From Siphonodentalium dalli (lineage: Eukaryota; Mollusca; Scaphopoda; Gadilida; Siphonodentaliidae): a DNA stretch of 64,000 nt. Position 1 is the stretch's first letter. Each line of letters opens with the position of its first letter. The stretch covers positions 122,088,754 to 122,152,753 of the forward strand of contig CP136061.1 in the NCBI GenBank assembly GCA_032622095.1. The letters run 5' to 3'. The notes under the pieces are model-generated. The model saw only the letters and a program-made list of their open reading frames with translations. It searched no databases and was not told the origin of the DNA. Positions 1 through 11,938 of this stretch are shown in pieces. Position numbers and translations under genes: made by a program.

Positions 1-271
1 GGAAAGGAGTCATTATTCAAAACAATGAATTGCCTTTAGAAAAATAAAAAACAAATATTATCGGGAAATTGGTTGTGCAAAATAAAATTTATTCAGTTTG
101 TATCTAAATATGTGTATCTGATCAACAGCATGAATGTCAATATAGGAAACATAACTCGTAATTGGATTGGTGGGAACGAGGATATGCGGAGACGCAGCTA
201 CATGTAAGTTTAACTCTTGGATAATGAATATTATTCAGTTAGTACCCAATGCAGAGAGTAATTATTTAATC
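1..271. other. AT-rich sequence, nothing recognised
   Basis: No open frame with a recognisable domain and no inverted repeat was seen. It is the left flank of the split family-A element. Confidence 0.5.
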
Positions 272-1829
272 TACAGAAATGCCCTAAATAATCGATTAGT
301 CCAAAAAGATACAAAAGTTTTATCAAAACTTGACGGTAAACATTGGAAAATGTAAAAGCATTTAACAAATACTCAGAAAATAATAATCAGACAAAAGTAT
401 TTGAATTTACTACATGATTAGCGAGGTTTGTTGAGAAATCGCTGTGGCAAATTTGTTTGCATAATAGTGGGGGCTGTAAGGTGATGGGGTGTGCAAATTT
501 GGATCAAAGCGTGAAAATTGGCACACATATAGAGTAGACCATGGGGGTTCAGTTCGAAGCGAGACCCAAATTGGCAGACCCCCTCATATGACCTTGAGAT
601 CAAGGTCAAGGTCATCAACATGAATTTTCACTATAGGTTGCCTGGAATGTGCATACGGGAACTAAAAGGGTATGGATTGTGCATATTATTCATTACTCCA
701 CACCGGGGAGACATAATATGACTAACATCGTGATATTTGGGGGCTTTATATGAAAGTTGGAATAGTTTTGGTGACCTTGAACTTAAAATTGTGCCATGTT
801 GTCAATTATCACATGAGAGAGGGAATAGTTTAGGCATATTTTAAGACGTTTTATTCAAACATATTTCAACAATCATAATTATATCCAATATAAGTGGGGG
901 CATAACGTGGCTTATTTGGTAAGGTGTGTGTTGCATTAGACAAACATAAGCCATTCCAATTAGTGATGGTGAAACTGATTCGAATCTGGCACACACAGGG
1001 ATTCATGTACATGTAATTGGGAAAGTTTGTCAATTGCTTTTCTGTGTTCAGTGATTTATTCTCAGTGAAATATATCCTCTGCACAGCCTTTCATCGACCT
1101 GTAAACATGAGTGATATACCATGATCTGACATAGCAGCTAAAACGACCATAAACCCTAATAAAACAACCAGCAAATATCAGTTTCTTAAATTGTAATGAT
1201 GCGCTTACTCAAAGTGAATCGTGTTCGCTGGTGTTCCGATAATTATTTTGACACTATCAGATACACGGCACTTATCAATGAAGTCACACCATTTTTTAAC
1301 AATTATTTTCATCCCATTAATATTGTTATGTCATAAGCCAATACTGTTCAGACCATACGCTTGTCGCATGTAGTACTAATCAAAATGTATACCTCTATTG
1401 AAAATTAAATTGAATAAAGTCAAGTCGGCGACATATCGAAATCATATAAAACTCCCAACAGCATGTCTCAAGATTATGTCATCAATGCACTTGTTGTGCT
1501 TTGAGAAAAAGAAATAAGATGTTTTCAGTCATGTGTGGCAATAACACATACTATTCACAGACAAGTTTCGTAATGCTACACAATTGATTTGACACAAAAT
1601 TTCCAAATGGCTTGACCATGCATGTACGTGTAGGCGGAATATTCACATGATTCAGGTTACTTTCTTTGGCAATGGCAACACCAGGTACATGTACATGTGG
1701 CTGTACCTTGCTATTATTCTTCATAATATACTGAAGAGAATTTGTTGGTTTTATTCTCATAATTTTAAAAGCTACATAAGAGTTTGTATTACCAGACAAA
1801 GTCCTGAAATTACAAGAATGTTGAGTCTC

Positions 1830-2800
1830 TGTGAGTGAGATGTCGGACCACTCTCATAGATGGGTACCATCTGGTCAAGCAGTATATGGGGAATTCGATC
1901 ATAAGCAGAGAGGTGCACAATGATCACACGATTCCAGAATGCAGGCAATCTGTTCATCACTGGAAACTGGCACATTGGTTGCCCAGTTTCGGGATATGCA
2001 TGGGTGATATTGGTGCACTCGATCTGCACCCTAATTCCAGGATATCGGATACAGGTAATCTGGTCACCGCTGGTTCTGGATATGGCTAACTTGACCGACC
2101 ACTGCTGGAATTTGTATTTGGGTAGCCCAGTCCCAGAATAAGAATATATTGTCATGTGTCACTGCTAGATATACGTGTAAGTTACGCTTTTCACAGCTGT
2201 TCGCGTATAGTGACTTCTCTTGAAATTGACCACCACAATACGGATACATAATATGGATATTCTAGACATCAATAGAGACAAGATAACTGGCGTTCCAATT
2301 TCGGTATACATACAATACACTGCCCCAAATGAATCGCAATTGCCTCCCAAATCCAACGATACAGGTAAACTAGAGGAATAGTCATATACTGATGTATGTT
2401 ATCTGGTCACGACTAAAATGTGGCACTTTTGACTAATCAGTATATGTATCGCTATGCCACTACCTGGGCAATCATAGATGCTGATGCCCCAAGGCCAAAC
2501 AAATGTATGGTTTGCATGGATATGTGTTATTATGTGGTGGGTACTTTAGCTGACCAATTAATGCTGTAATCTGAGTCATATGGCCCCTGCTTTCGTCCAC
2601 CACGATGGACATGCACCCAGTTCCTAGATACCACTACTTTGGGAACTATTGAGGTACCGGATAACATAATATGGGGAGGCTATAGACATCCAGTTCTCCG
2701 ACATCGCTGTTCTGTTCTGGCAATCTGACCAACAACTTTCTGAATACCTACGGTACACTATAATGATCCATATTGAGATACGGGTAACCTGCCACTAATG
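1830..2800. repeat. Degenerate tandem-like repeats inside element X
   Basis: Variants of 'GGTAATCTGGTCA' preceded by 'CAGRATA' recur (near 1945, 2055, 2390, 2720 and 2785) with irregular spacing of roughly 70-330 bases. They look like a decayed tandem array. Short frames here show no known domain and are treated as chance. Confidence 0.35.
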
Positions 2801-4049
2801 TGAATATCCAATCCAGTCCTTGTACATGTTATGAGGCCCATTGATACATAGATATAATAGTATGCTGACCACCCCCCTGATGACAATTTCACATATTGTC
2901 TACCAAATCGGAGATGTAAACACCAGAGAGCCAGCCTTAACATGCCACAATAATGGCTTGTTTTAGGACTCAATGGCATAGCATTTTGACACTCTTTACA
3001 AGCAATGACTTATTGTCTGCGAAAAAGATATTATTATAGCATTGTCTGCACACTTCTTTCAAAACTAAACTTCCTTTTTTCAAGAGAAAATCAATAAATT
3101 TTACCAACAGGGTATATCTGAGGAGTTAGTGAATCAAAGGGTATGCTATATCACAAAGCTAGTCTCTAGACCAGAGTGATGGCCAGTAGATGATATACCA
3201 CACAACAACCACAAGTATCTAACCCAACTGTTATAATTTATATGACACAGCATATGTCTGCTCGTGTCCAACATGGGGTGATTTTAGCCCAGTAACTGTC
3301 TGACATTTCAAATGACCACTTTCTTTATTGTGATGAGATCTCAACACTCACTGGGAACGATCTTGTTTTTTTTATCAATGAGTTCTTTCTCAATTGATGG
3401 ACGAGTAATCAGAATTAGCACAAAACATGTAGGTATGGTATATAATACAGTCTCATGTATTTAGTAAGGAATATGTCTATGTCTCTCTTGTATCCACACT
3501 CTAGTTCTGTCTTTATCATGACTTAATCTTCTGTGCTTCACAATTTTGATGCCAATAACATGATGGTGATATTATATTCTGGACAACATATCTCATTTAT
3601 TGGGTGTGCATGTAATGGTGGTCATTATATTCTCATAATTGTTACCAAATTGAATGCATGTCGGTTCAACATATAATCTGTCTATACATTGCTAACATGT
3701 GATTTTCCTGTCCTTTAATCCTGACCAGAGAATCTATTACCATGTCAGCATGCCAAGATTTTTCCACCGCATGTAGTGCTTATGTGTCAAACATTCGGGT
3801 AATACGTGTATTCTTCAATGCGTTTGGTGACTAAAGTCTAAAATGAACAAATTGTTAATTAATAAAGGTAACATATTTTTTTGCAAAACTCTTGTTATCC
3901 ATATATTGAACACATGTGTCTAAAATGTATAACTTGGTGGCATCACATTGACATTTTATTTTGTGACTTCACAGGTATATTGAATTTTTGATCTTCTTAC
4001 CAACATTTACTGAAATATATGTTCATAAATTGATGGAATTCCTGAGAGT

Positions 4050-4600
4050 TCAGCATTATAATATATTTGGAGATATATTTATGTAATTTCGGACAAATAT
4101 CGAGGAATAATTCAGGCTCAGCTCACACCATTAACAATTTTATAAAAATTAGTTTTGACCTTTGACCTTGACCTCAAGGTAATTTGGGTGATTTTAATGC
4201 TTGTGTCTCACTCTTGTATTGTACGCTAATATCTATGTAAATAAAATGATGTGGAATGTGGTGGCATTTAGTGAGCATGTTAAAGAGGTGGGACTTTATA
4301 TTCATTTGTTCATGGAAATTTTGCAGTTATTCGGATGAACAACTGACTTTTTGAGCTTCAATATGAAAAGTTCTCAAGATGTTTGTAGATTTTGTTATAA
4401 AGGTGACTAATATGACATATTTGAAGTCATATTTATGTAAATTTGATAATGTATAAGCAATGTGTTGTCTTAAAATTGTTATAATTCATACCACCTGCGA
4501 AAAATTAAACTTTTGACCTTTGACCTTGACCTCAAGGTCATCAAGGTCACTTTCACGCTTGGGTCTCGCTCTTATATTGACCCCCATATCATGAACTATG
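4050..4600. repeat. Two diverged copies of a ~360-base unit at the right end of element X
   Basis: 'TTTGACCTTTGACCTTGACC' followed by a 'TGTCTCACTCTTGTATTG'-like stretch occurs at about 4150 and again at about 4512, each preceded by a similar AT-rich lead. This is a tandem duplication of the inverted-repeat end. Confidence 0.5.
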
Positions 4601-5011
4601 CGTATACCAAGTTTCATGCTTTTATCCAATTTTGCACACTTTGGTCATTTTGGGGACCTAAGAGCCTCTACTATAACAATGGTTTCAATACGTGAAATTT
4701 CGCTATTGGAGAACTATTGGTAATGAATATAAGAACAAAGTTTATCTATTTCTCCGTGTTCTTCTGAGTGGTCATATGTTTTTACAGATTTACCCACTGC
4801 TAGTGCCTTGGATCCCTTTAATCGGAAAGCTCTCACAGAGCTTTCTGATGAATGCCAACAAGCCATATTTCCGACAAAATCCTGGAAAATTACCCATAAT
4901 TCTGCTGTGGTTAAGGAGTTGATTATTTAGGGCATTACTGTACATGTCACCGATTCTTTTTCTACCATTGTTCAGCTAATAACTTCAATATAAGATGTTT
5001 GTTTTAATTAA

Positions 5012-5246
5012 CCCTTTCTATTCTAAATAAATTCTCCCATTTAGTTATAAAAGTATACATTGGAATGGTCTATTATTCATTTAGAGGGATGTTAAGTGAT
5101 AAAAGCAGACAACAGATAAAAAAAAAGTGCAGAAGGAGTCCTATTTATTAAGGGAAATGTTTAGATAATAAGTCCAACAATGGTCGATTATTGAACTTAT
5201 TATCTGAACATTTCCTATTGGATAAGTACATTTAGTATAGAAAGGG
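5012..5246. mobile_element. TTAA-flanked element, family C (compact copy)
   Basis: TTAA occurs at 5008-5011 and 5247-5250. The ends are CCCTTTCTAT and ATAGAAAGGG. TTAA duplication with CCCTTT ends is the piggyBac signature, and the assignment rests on that. Inside is a hairpin built from 'TAGATAATAAGTCCAACAAT' and its complement. Relatives are at 15570-15680 and 29871-30025. It is non-coding. Confidence 0.7.
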
Positions 5247-5270
5247 TTAACTTATTAGCTAAGCATCCCT

Positions 5271-5336
5271 ATGCCCATACAAGTGTTTATCTGCCTCATG
5301 AGTGTAATGTAATGCCCATACAAGTGTTTATCTGCC
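5271..5336 (+). repeat. Short direct repeat
   Basis: 'TGCCCATACAAGTGTTTATC' plus 'TGCC' occurs twice, separated by about 20 bases. Confidence 0.7.
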
Positions 5337-5380
5337 AGTCTGTTTATATAAACTAAACATCCCTAGAATTGAATAATTAA

Positions 5381-5731
5381 AGGGGTTAATGTATGCTAAA
5401 TCGGGCCATTTATGGGATCATCTCCTTTTATACTCAACAGAATATATGCAACACATAAATGAATTTGAGCCATGGAATAGTGCAAAATACACCCATGTGC
5501 TCTATGATACATACATCATACATGGTAATTATAATGAAAATAAATTTATGACTGAAGTCATAAATTCATTTTCATTATAATTACCTTGTTGTTTGCATCA
5601 GTCATAGAGCACATGAGTGTATTTTGCACTATATAATCTATGACTCAAATTCATTCATTTGTTGCATATATTCTGTTGAGTATAAAAGGAGATGATCCCA
5701 TAAATGACTGGATTTAGTGTACAGTACCACT
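5381..5731. mobile_element. Large palindromic MITE, family M
   Basis: The arms are about 165 bases and meet near 5555. The inner stretch around 'ATAAATTTATGACTGAAG' is nearly self-complementary. TTAA lies at 5377-5380 and 5732-5735. The outer ends are AGGGGTTAATGTATGC and its diverged partner AGTGGTACTGTACACT. The transcript would fold into one long hairpin. Any reading frame here is a by-product of the fold. Confidence 0.75.
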
Positions 5732-5919
5732 TTAACTATTCCATTTCATACTTTTAGAACTAAGATAATCTAATCAGTAATTAAAGGGTTATTGTTCAAT
5801 GATTGTTTTGCCCATCATATATTGAAATCAACAATGTTTCTCAAACTACTGGGTATCTTCCGTAATTAGGGAGAAAAACATGAGATCAGTTTATGGTTCA
5901 ATACATAACTAGCTTGCAT

Positions 5920-6163
5920 CAAATCGGATAAATTACACCTCACACAATGGTTTTAATGGACGCGCAAACAAAAGCTAACAATAACCGATGTGACTGAATG
6001 ATTCATAATGCATCTGTTGGTACATGTTGCATCCAATAACTCTTCAAATCGGTTAAATTACACCTCATACAATGGTTTTAATGGACGCGCAAACAAAAGA
6101 TAACAATAACCGATGTGGCAGAATGCATCATATTGCATCCGTTATTACATGTCACTGTACATT
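5920..6163 (+). repeat. Tandem duplication, ~135-base unit
   Basis: The block 'AATTACACCTCACACAATGG' through 'ATGGACGCGCAAACAAAAG' and 'ACAATAACCGATGTG' occurs at 5920 and again at 6055 with a few substitutions. It is non-coding. Confidence 0.85.
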
Positions 6164-6437
6164 GTATTTGATTACATATTGATATTTTAGATAATATTCA
6201 GTGAAACATGCGGCATATGTCACATGTTGACTGGTATATTACCTGAACCAAACACCCATGGTTAATACTGCAATTGTTGCAACACAGATCAATAACAATT
6301 GGCCGAGGAAGGCAAGTGAAGGGGGGGGGGAGAAATTTCTTTTTTGGGTGCGACTGAAACCATGAACACGAGAAAATGGATTGAAAGTATCAGATTCCAA
6401 GACTAAACCTCACTAATCATTATGTGTAATTGAGATA

Positions 6438-6650
6438 CAGTAATGCCCTAAACAATCGACTCCTTAACCACAGCAGAATTATGGGTAATTTTTCAGGATT
6501 TAGTTGGAAATATGGCTTGTTGCCATTCATCGGAAAGCTCTCAATGAGAGCTTACCAATGAATGGCAACAAGCCATATTTCCATCTAAATCCTGAAAAAT
6601 TACCCATAATTCTGCTGTGGTTGAGGAGTCGATTCTTTAGGGCATTACCG
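6438..6650. mobile_element. Family A short palindromic MITE
   Basis: TA-flanked, ends CAGTAATGCCC and GGGCATTACCG. The arms of about 105 bases are near-perfect complements meeting at 'GAAAGCTCTCAATGAGAGC'. No coding capacity. Confidence 0.9.
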
Positions 6651-7730
6651 TATTGCACAGATGTCAATCTTAGATCAGTCAATACTACAAACACCCAGAT
6701 CATGATTAATGTCCGAATTTAATGTTGACTTATGTTTCTAGTAGATTACGCTGTTAAGAGATATCTTAGTGATTTGGAGTAATCGTGGGATAATGTATCA
6801 TTGCGTATCATTCAGGCCAACTAGTCTGCCATATCGATCTTGTTCAGACTGTCTACACCAACAAGACAGTTAATGACTGTGGAGACGCTCACCAGACTGT
6901 AAAGACTGAGAAGACTGGGACTAGGAAGACCACAAGAAATAGTACTTGTCAAAATCACATTAAAATAAGTAGTCCTAAAGAGGGACGTAGCTAGTGGGTC
7001 TCCATTAAGCAGTGGGATGTCCACTTTGAAATTTTCAACTGCATGGCCCTGATCACCCCCTACCCTACATAGTCTGATACCTCATAACTGAAGTGAACAC
7101 TCTCCCAATGAAGCAAACACACTCCCAAGTTCGTAAAATTCCTTTGCACATGTTGGAATTTTACAACTGATACCTCAAGCTATCCTGTTGCAAAGTTCCA
7201 ACCTGACATGCCCCCCCCCCCCTTTTTTAATGGTGGACCGCAATCAAAAAAATTTTGATCCCAACTCTCCATAGGCCATATACTCCAAATGTCATTTCTT
7301 GACTGGTTGAACCCATTTTAACAAATCAGTAACCCAGACCCAAGTAACACAAAGACCCTCCATACTACATAATAGGCCTGGTGGGTCTCAAGGAGGAGCC
7401 ATTTTAAGAATTAAAATAGGGTCGCACCCCTATTTGACCTGGTGACGCCATTTGAACAAATATGAATATCAGTGACCCAAGGACTATCCATACCAAATAT
7501 ATGGTAAATATGCCAAATGGTTCTTGAGACGATGTTTTAATAATAACTATTAAGGGAAATAATTATGTCCATGGCTCTGCCCCTATTTGACCCAGTGATC
7601 CAATTCTGAATCAAGTCTGAATCCCAGTCACCCATACCAAAAATAAGCTGAATAGGCCTGATGGCTCTTGATATGAAGACGTTTTAAGAATTACAATGAA
7701 TGGATAAGTTATGTCCCTGGCTCCCTATGG

Positions 7731-7808
7731 GAGGCTCGCATATATAAGAGAATGCACTGTTACATGATCTTTAATGCTGCACCAGGGGAGCTACCCTCAT
7801 GAAAGGGT
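7731..7808. mobile_element. Family B fragment (right half)
   Basis: 'GGCTCGCATATATAAGAGAA' followed by 'CTTTAATGCTGCACCAG' and GAAAGGGTA matches the right half of family B. It sits inside repeat G. The left half is absent. Confidence 0.7.
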
Positions 7809-8164
7809 ATATAAATAATGGCCTAACTGTCAGATTCACACTTGGCTTTGGAATTAGTTTGTTATCATAAACAACAGGTCATTTATATACAACTCTCTAC
7901 CAGGCAGATATCTCTAAGACATCAATCAACAAAGCTTTCACTCCAAGCAGATTTTGTTAATGCTGCCATCTCAATAATCACCTTAGCCAGCACAATGTGA
8001 CTTCTATATGCTGTTAAGTAAACATTCTGTCTTCTCAGGAACCCTGCTCATATCTCATTTAGATCTAAGTGTCTGCTGTTTGCATGTTCTGGATTTTAGA
8101 CTGATTTAAATCAAATTTGGTGTGGTCAACCTGATGGCTGTTATAATGGTGTTAGTTGTTTTGT

Positions 8165-8345
8165 TCTAATAAGTTTAAACAAAAAAATAAATATGAGAAA
8201 AGGAATTAAATCTAAATTAAAATTAAAAAAAAAAATTATTTGAAAAAAATATAAAAAACAAAAAATATTTAAATTATAATTATTTTTAGTATTTTTTATT
8301 TTTTTTGGTTAAATTGAGAAAGGTGTTCAATTTTATTTTTTTTAA
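8165..8345. repeat. A/T low-complexity stretch
   Basis: About 180 bases consist almost entirely of A and T with long A-runs and then T-runs. It lies between two blocks of repeat G next to the family B fragment, so it probably arrived with, or decayed after, that insertion. Confidence 0.8.
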
Positions 8346-8729
8346 GAGTTATGTCCCTGGCTCTGCCTATATACGACCCAGTGACCTCATTTGAACAAAT
8401 CTGAACCCGAATCACCCAAGGACCCTCTATATCAAATATAAGCTAAATAGGCCCAATAGTTCTTGAGAAGACGTTTTAAGAATTACTATAGAGGGATAGA
8501 GTTATGGCCCTGGCTTCGCAACTATTTGACCCAGTGACCTCATTTGAACAAATCTGAATGAGAGTCACCTAGGGAACATCCACACCAAATATGAACCCAT
8601 TCGGTCTTATGGTTTCAGAGGAGAAGATGTTTAAAGAATTGTTGACGGATGGACGGACGGACGATGGACGGACAAGGAGTGATGACTATAGCTCCACCGG
8701 AGACTTCGTCTCAGGTGAGCTAAAAACTG

Positions 8730-9320
8730 TTTGACCAAATTATAAATATCAAAGACCCAGGTTAACTTAATTGTGGGCATAAAATCTCTATGTGGACACC
8801 TCCTTTCCTGAATGACTTGCTATAGATTGCTGACCAATCAGCAGGTCATGAACTTACATAGTTGAGTGGTGGGAGGAGCTTATTATTGTCAGTCAAGCAT
8901 ATTTTCTGTAGCATTGTACACAGTAATGATGTTTACAATCGCTTAAATATTCAAGCATTAGAAATTAGAATAATAATAGCAAGTACGATCTTCCATTTCT
9001 GGTTATTCCATTTACATACAAGGCTCATGTTTTGTATGACATGTTAATTTTATTCACTTGTTCATGGGGTAGGAATTTAACTGCTCCACGAGGCTGATAC
9101 CTCTTCCAATTCTCGTTCCAGTTCTTATCTGATCTGGTCAAGGTCACTGGGGATTTTCCCATGGTAAATAACACAAGTTTTCCGCAACAGAGAAATATTT
9201 GCAGTTCATTTGTTGTACCGGTAATATACCTTTGCGGCTACCTCAACTATCAAAACATTCTAGTTGGAAATTGTTAAGTAAACGTGGAATTGTAGAATTT
9301 ATCCATTTCATACATGTTCC
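8730..9320. other. No gene or repeat recognised
   Basis: Unique-looking AT-rich sequence. Only short frames without domains are present. Confidence 0.4.
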
Positions 9321-9321
9321 A

Positions 9322-9772
9322 GTTCACTAGTGATGGGCCCCGGTTCACCATCGATAAGATCGGTTCACTACCCGAACATCAATGCAACAGATTTTTGGTA
9401 AAATTATTATGCATATGTTGCAACTAAAACTTCAAACAATAGACTCACTTATGTTTGAAATTAATCGCTAATGGTTATTGCGATATGGTAGTTTGGTAAG
9501 TGGTGTATAAAAGCAAGTCTGTTTTGGACCAAGTCATGAAGTGGGTTAATAGTAAATGTTTCTCAGTTTTGAAACCAGTATATATATATATATATATAAC
9601 TAATATAATCTTAAGTATCAAAATAAGTTCATTGTCGTGCTATTTGCATACATGTACGTGTCTATTTATGGAAATTCTATGGAATAATCTCGCCGGAATT
9701 GTAGTAAATGTCATCATTTTGCACAAATAACTCGCAAGTGAACTGGGCACGGATCGATAGTGAACTGGACCG
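9322..9772. mobile_element. Possible inverted-repeat element, weak
   Basis: 'CAGTTCACTAGTGATGGGC' on the left and the reverse complement of 'CAGTTCACTATCGATCCG' on the right form imperfect inverted ends. Each carries further GTTCAC copies. No target duplication was found. A (TA)n run lies inside at 9579-9598. The hAT-like look of 'TAGTGATGGGC' is only suggestive. Confidence 0.3.
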
Positions 9773-9967
9773 AAAATCACAAGAGGATCTTTTCTCATGG
9801 AACAGTTACTACCCCCTGTTGTTGTGATGCTGGAAGTGGAAAAAAGAAATTGGCACATAAAGAAGCACACAATATAACTTTAAGTGTTTACTTTAATATC
9901 ATAAGAGCCTAAAATAAATTGATGGGGCTAATAATAGAATCAGGAAAACTGACATAGGTAGGGTTAA

Positions 9968-10206
9968 CCCTTCCATGACTGGAGCATCCTGAAATTTTGA
10001 GAAAACCATGTGCGAATGCATTCTTTTATATAAGCGAGTCATATGGGAGACTTGTATATATAAGAGAATACATTCGCTTAACAATATTTACCTTTACCTT
10101 GTAAGCCAGTGCATTCTCTTATTATGGGAGACTCATATATATATAAGAGAATGCACTGGCACAAGATCTTTAATGCTGCACCAGCACAGCTCATGACACG
10201 AAAGGG
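9968..10206. mobile_element. Family B double-hairpin MITE
   Basis: TTAA at 9964-9967 and 10207-10210, with ends CCCTTCCATG and CGAAAGGG. It contains two hairpins in series, each with a 'GCATTCTCTTATATA' arm and its 'TATATAAGAGAATGC' complement. TTAA and CCCTT ends suggest a piggyBac-derived non-autonomous element. Confidence 0.85.
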
Positions 10207-10794
10207 TTAATAGCAGAGGGGATTTTCATTTAATATAGTGACACTAGTGCAGTAACTTTAATTGTTTCTGAAACATTTAGTTCACATACAGCAACAACTA
10301 GATCAAGATTTCATAGAGAGCAGATACCGGTATGCATTCAATGAATTCATGTTTCCTGTATTGAGCACCAATTATGATTATGGCATTAAAACTGTTGTCA
10401 ACACGGCTTCACCTGTCTGATGATGGCCCATACATCTCCTACCCGGCATCTCATATTGGGAGAGATAATCAATTGCAGCAAAAAGGTAAAGGTGATAGAT
10501 AATCATCACTCTGGATTGATCTGTCAGTATGAGCAGGAAGTCCGGATCAGAAAAACGCATTACTTTGAAGTGATCAATACTAATGAACATATTTGGGAAT
10601 ACTACCATATCCCGACTGCTGATTGTACATATACACATGTACATGTAATAAATGGAAGACTGAAGAATGAATTATACAGCAAATCCTGAGATATGGTTAA
10701 CACACAAACTGTTAAAAGTTTTTATAGTCAAAACATAACTCGATCATTTAAAATGGTTTCTCCACTGCATGGTTTAGTGATTTATAGGTAGTTA

Positions 10795-10977
10795 CAGTAA
10801 TGCCCTAAATAATCGACTCCTTAACCACAGCATGGGTAACTTTTCAGGATTTAGTCGGAAATATGGCTTGTTGAGAGCTTTCCGATGAATGGCAACAAGC
10901 CATATTTCCGACAAAATCCTGAAAAATTACCCATAATTCTGCTGTGGTTAAGGAGTCGATTATTTAGGGCATTACCG
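10795..10977. mobile_element. Family A short palindromic MITE
   Basis: TA-flanked with CAGTAATGCCC and GGGCATTACCG ends. The left arm lacks about 25 bases near the centre and in the 'CAGCAGAATTATGG' region, so the fold is asymmetric. Confidence 0.85.
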
Positions 10978-11202
10978 TAGGTACTCAATTAATGCCTTTA
11001 AAGTGGGTTCATGCGATAACATAAATTTGATAAAAGTCTGTAAAACAACTATCATCAACCAGTACATGCAAAAAGGGATTGATTTCGTTCTTACCGGTAT
11101 ATTCATTATTAATAACTAACCAAGAAAGAGATATCTCATATTAAAATAAAGAGATTTCCCATATTAAAACCATTGTTATGTAAATATTACTGTATACTGT
11201 TA

Positions 11203-11661
11203 CAGAGGAATTACCAATAAAAGTCCATTTAGTCCAATAAGATACAAAAGTTTTATCAAAACTTGACAGTAAACATTGGAAAATGTCAAAGCATTTAACA
11301 AATACTCTGAAAATAATATTCAGACAAAAGTATTTGAATTTACTACATGAATAGCGAGGTTTGTTGAGAAATCACTGTGGCAAATTTGTTTGCATAACAA
11401 TGGTTTCAACACACGAAATTTCGCTATTGGAGAACTATGATAATGAATATAAGAACAAAGTTTATCTATTTCTCCATGTTCTTCTTAGTGGTGATATGTT
11501 TTTACAGATTTACTACCTTGGGTCCCTTTAATCGGAAAGCTCTCAAGAGCTTTCCGATGAATGGCAATGTTTATATGTACAAGCCATATTTACGACTAAA
11601 TCCTGGAAAATTACCCATAATTCTGTTGTGGTTAAGGAGTTGATTATTTAGGGCATTACTG
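11203..11661. mobile_element. Family A long element
   Basis: The right end is canonical (GGGCATTACTG then TA). The interior ('TTTTATCAAAACTTGACAGT', 'GAAATTTCGCTATTGGAGAA') matches 47140-47460. The left end is divergent (CAGAGGAATTACC), so its exact start is uncertain. No coding sequence. Confidence 0.65.
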
Positions 11662-11877
11662 TATATACTATGCAGATGCAGTGCACGTGTGCAGTATGGA
11701 ATGATTATCATTAGTCAATCCTTTCAGTTATCTAGTAGAATCTGTTGATAATTTTCATGTTGGCCACAAATTCCTTGGTGCCATTTGAAATCATCTGTGT
11801 TAATTGAGATCAGATTGTGCAAGATATATAGGTTTTGATTATGCATAATGTAATGTGAAGTAAAAATATACTCTGAT
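11231..11877 (+). repeat. Segment duplicated at 47145-47769
   Basis: Similarity to the 47-kb locus continues about 200 bases past the right end of family A ('GTATGGAATGATTATCATTA', 'AAATTCCTTGGTGCCATTTG'). The duplicated unit is therefore larger than the element. Confidence 0.8.
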
Positions 11878-11937
11878 ATATAGCATCTTCCCCAAATTTA
11901 ACAGAACTCACTATGATGACATATTCACCAGTGTACT

Positions 11938-11938
<1 letters not shown>

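Larger units (their letters stand above)
465..4673. mobile_element. 4.2-kb non-coding inverted-repeat element, TAA target duplication (element X)
   Basis: It begins TAGTGGGGGCTGTAAGG and ends with the reverse complement of TAGTAGAGGCTCTTAGG. The terminal similarity extends, diverged, for about 150 bases and includes a 'GACCTTGACCTCAAGGTCA'-type palindrome in both arms. TAA flanks it on both sides (462-464 and 4674-4676). Removing the element plus one TAA restores the uninterrupted family A sequence. A 3-base TWA duplication is typical of PIF/Harbinger elements, which is an inference. No transposase frame is visible, so it would be a large non-autonomous derivative. It is younger than the family A copy it sits in. 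Confidence 0.65.
274..4940. mobile_element. Family A long element, split by a 4.2-kb insertion
   Basis: The left end (CAGAAATGCCCTAA, preceded by TA) and the right end (TTAGGGCATTACTG, followed by TA) belong to family A. The left part (274-464) runs through a sequence also found near 11231 and 47150 and breaks off in TTTGCATAA. The right part (4677-4940) resumes with CAATGGTTTC. In the copies near 11400 and 47310 these two pieces are contiguous, so this is one element opened by a later insertion. TA flanks suggest a Tc1/mariner-type origin. It has no transposase and is therefore non-autonomous. Confidence 0.75.
6862..8728 (+). mobile_element. Long interspersed repeat G, + copy
   Basis: It starts with a segment ('ACAAGACAGTTAATGACTG') that reappears reversed near 63125, then a repeat K stretch with a 12-C run (7210-7221). 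Next come about five diverged blocks of roughly 165 bases, recognised by 'TATTTGACCCAGTGACC', 'TTGAACAAATCTGAA' and 'AAGACGTTTTAAGAATTA'. The end is a GGAC microsatellite (8645-8675), then 'GGAGTGATGACTATAGCTCC' and a stem-loop CACCGGAGAC-TTC-GTCTCAGGTG followed by AGCTAAAA. The inverted partner is at 60838-63140. No reverse transcriptase or transposase was seen. The hairpin near a CTAA end could indicate a Helitron relative, but the hairpin spacing is atypical. Confidence 0.6.
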
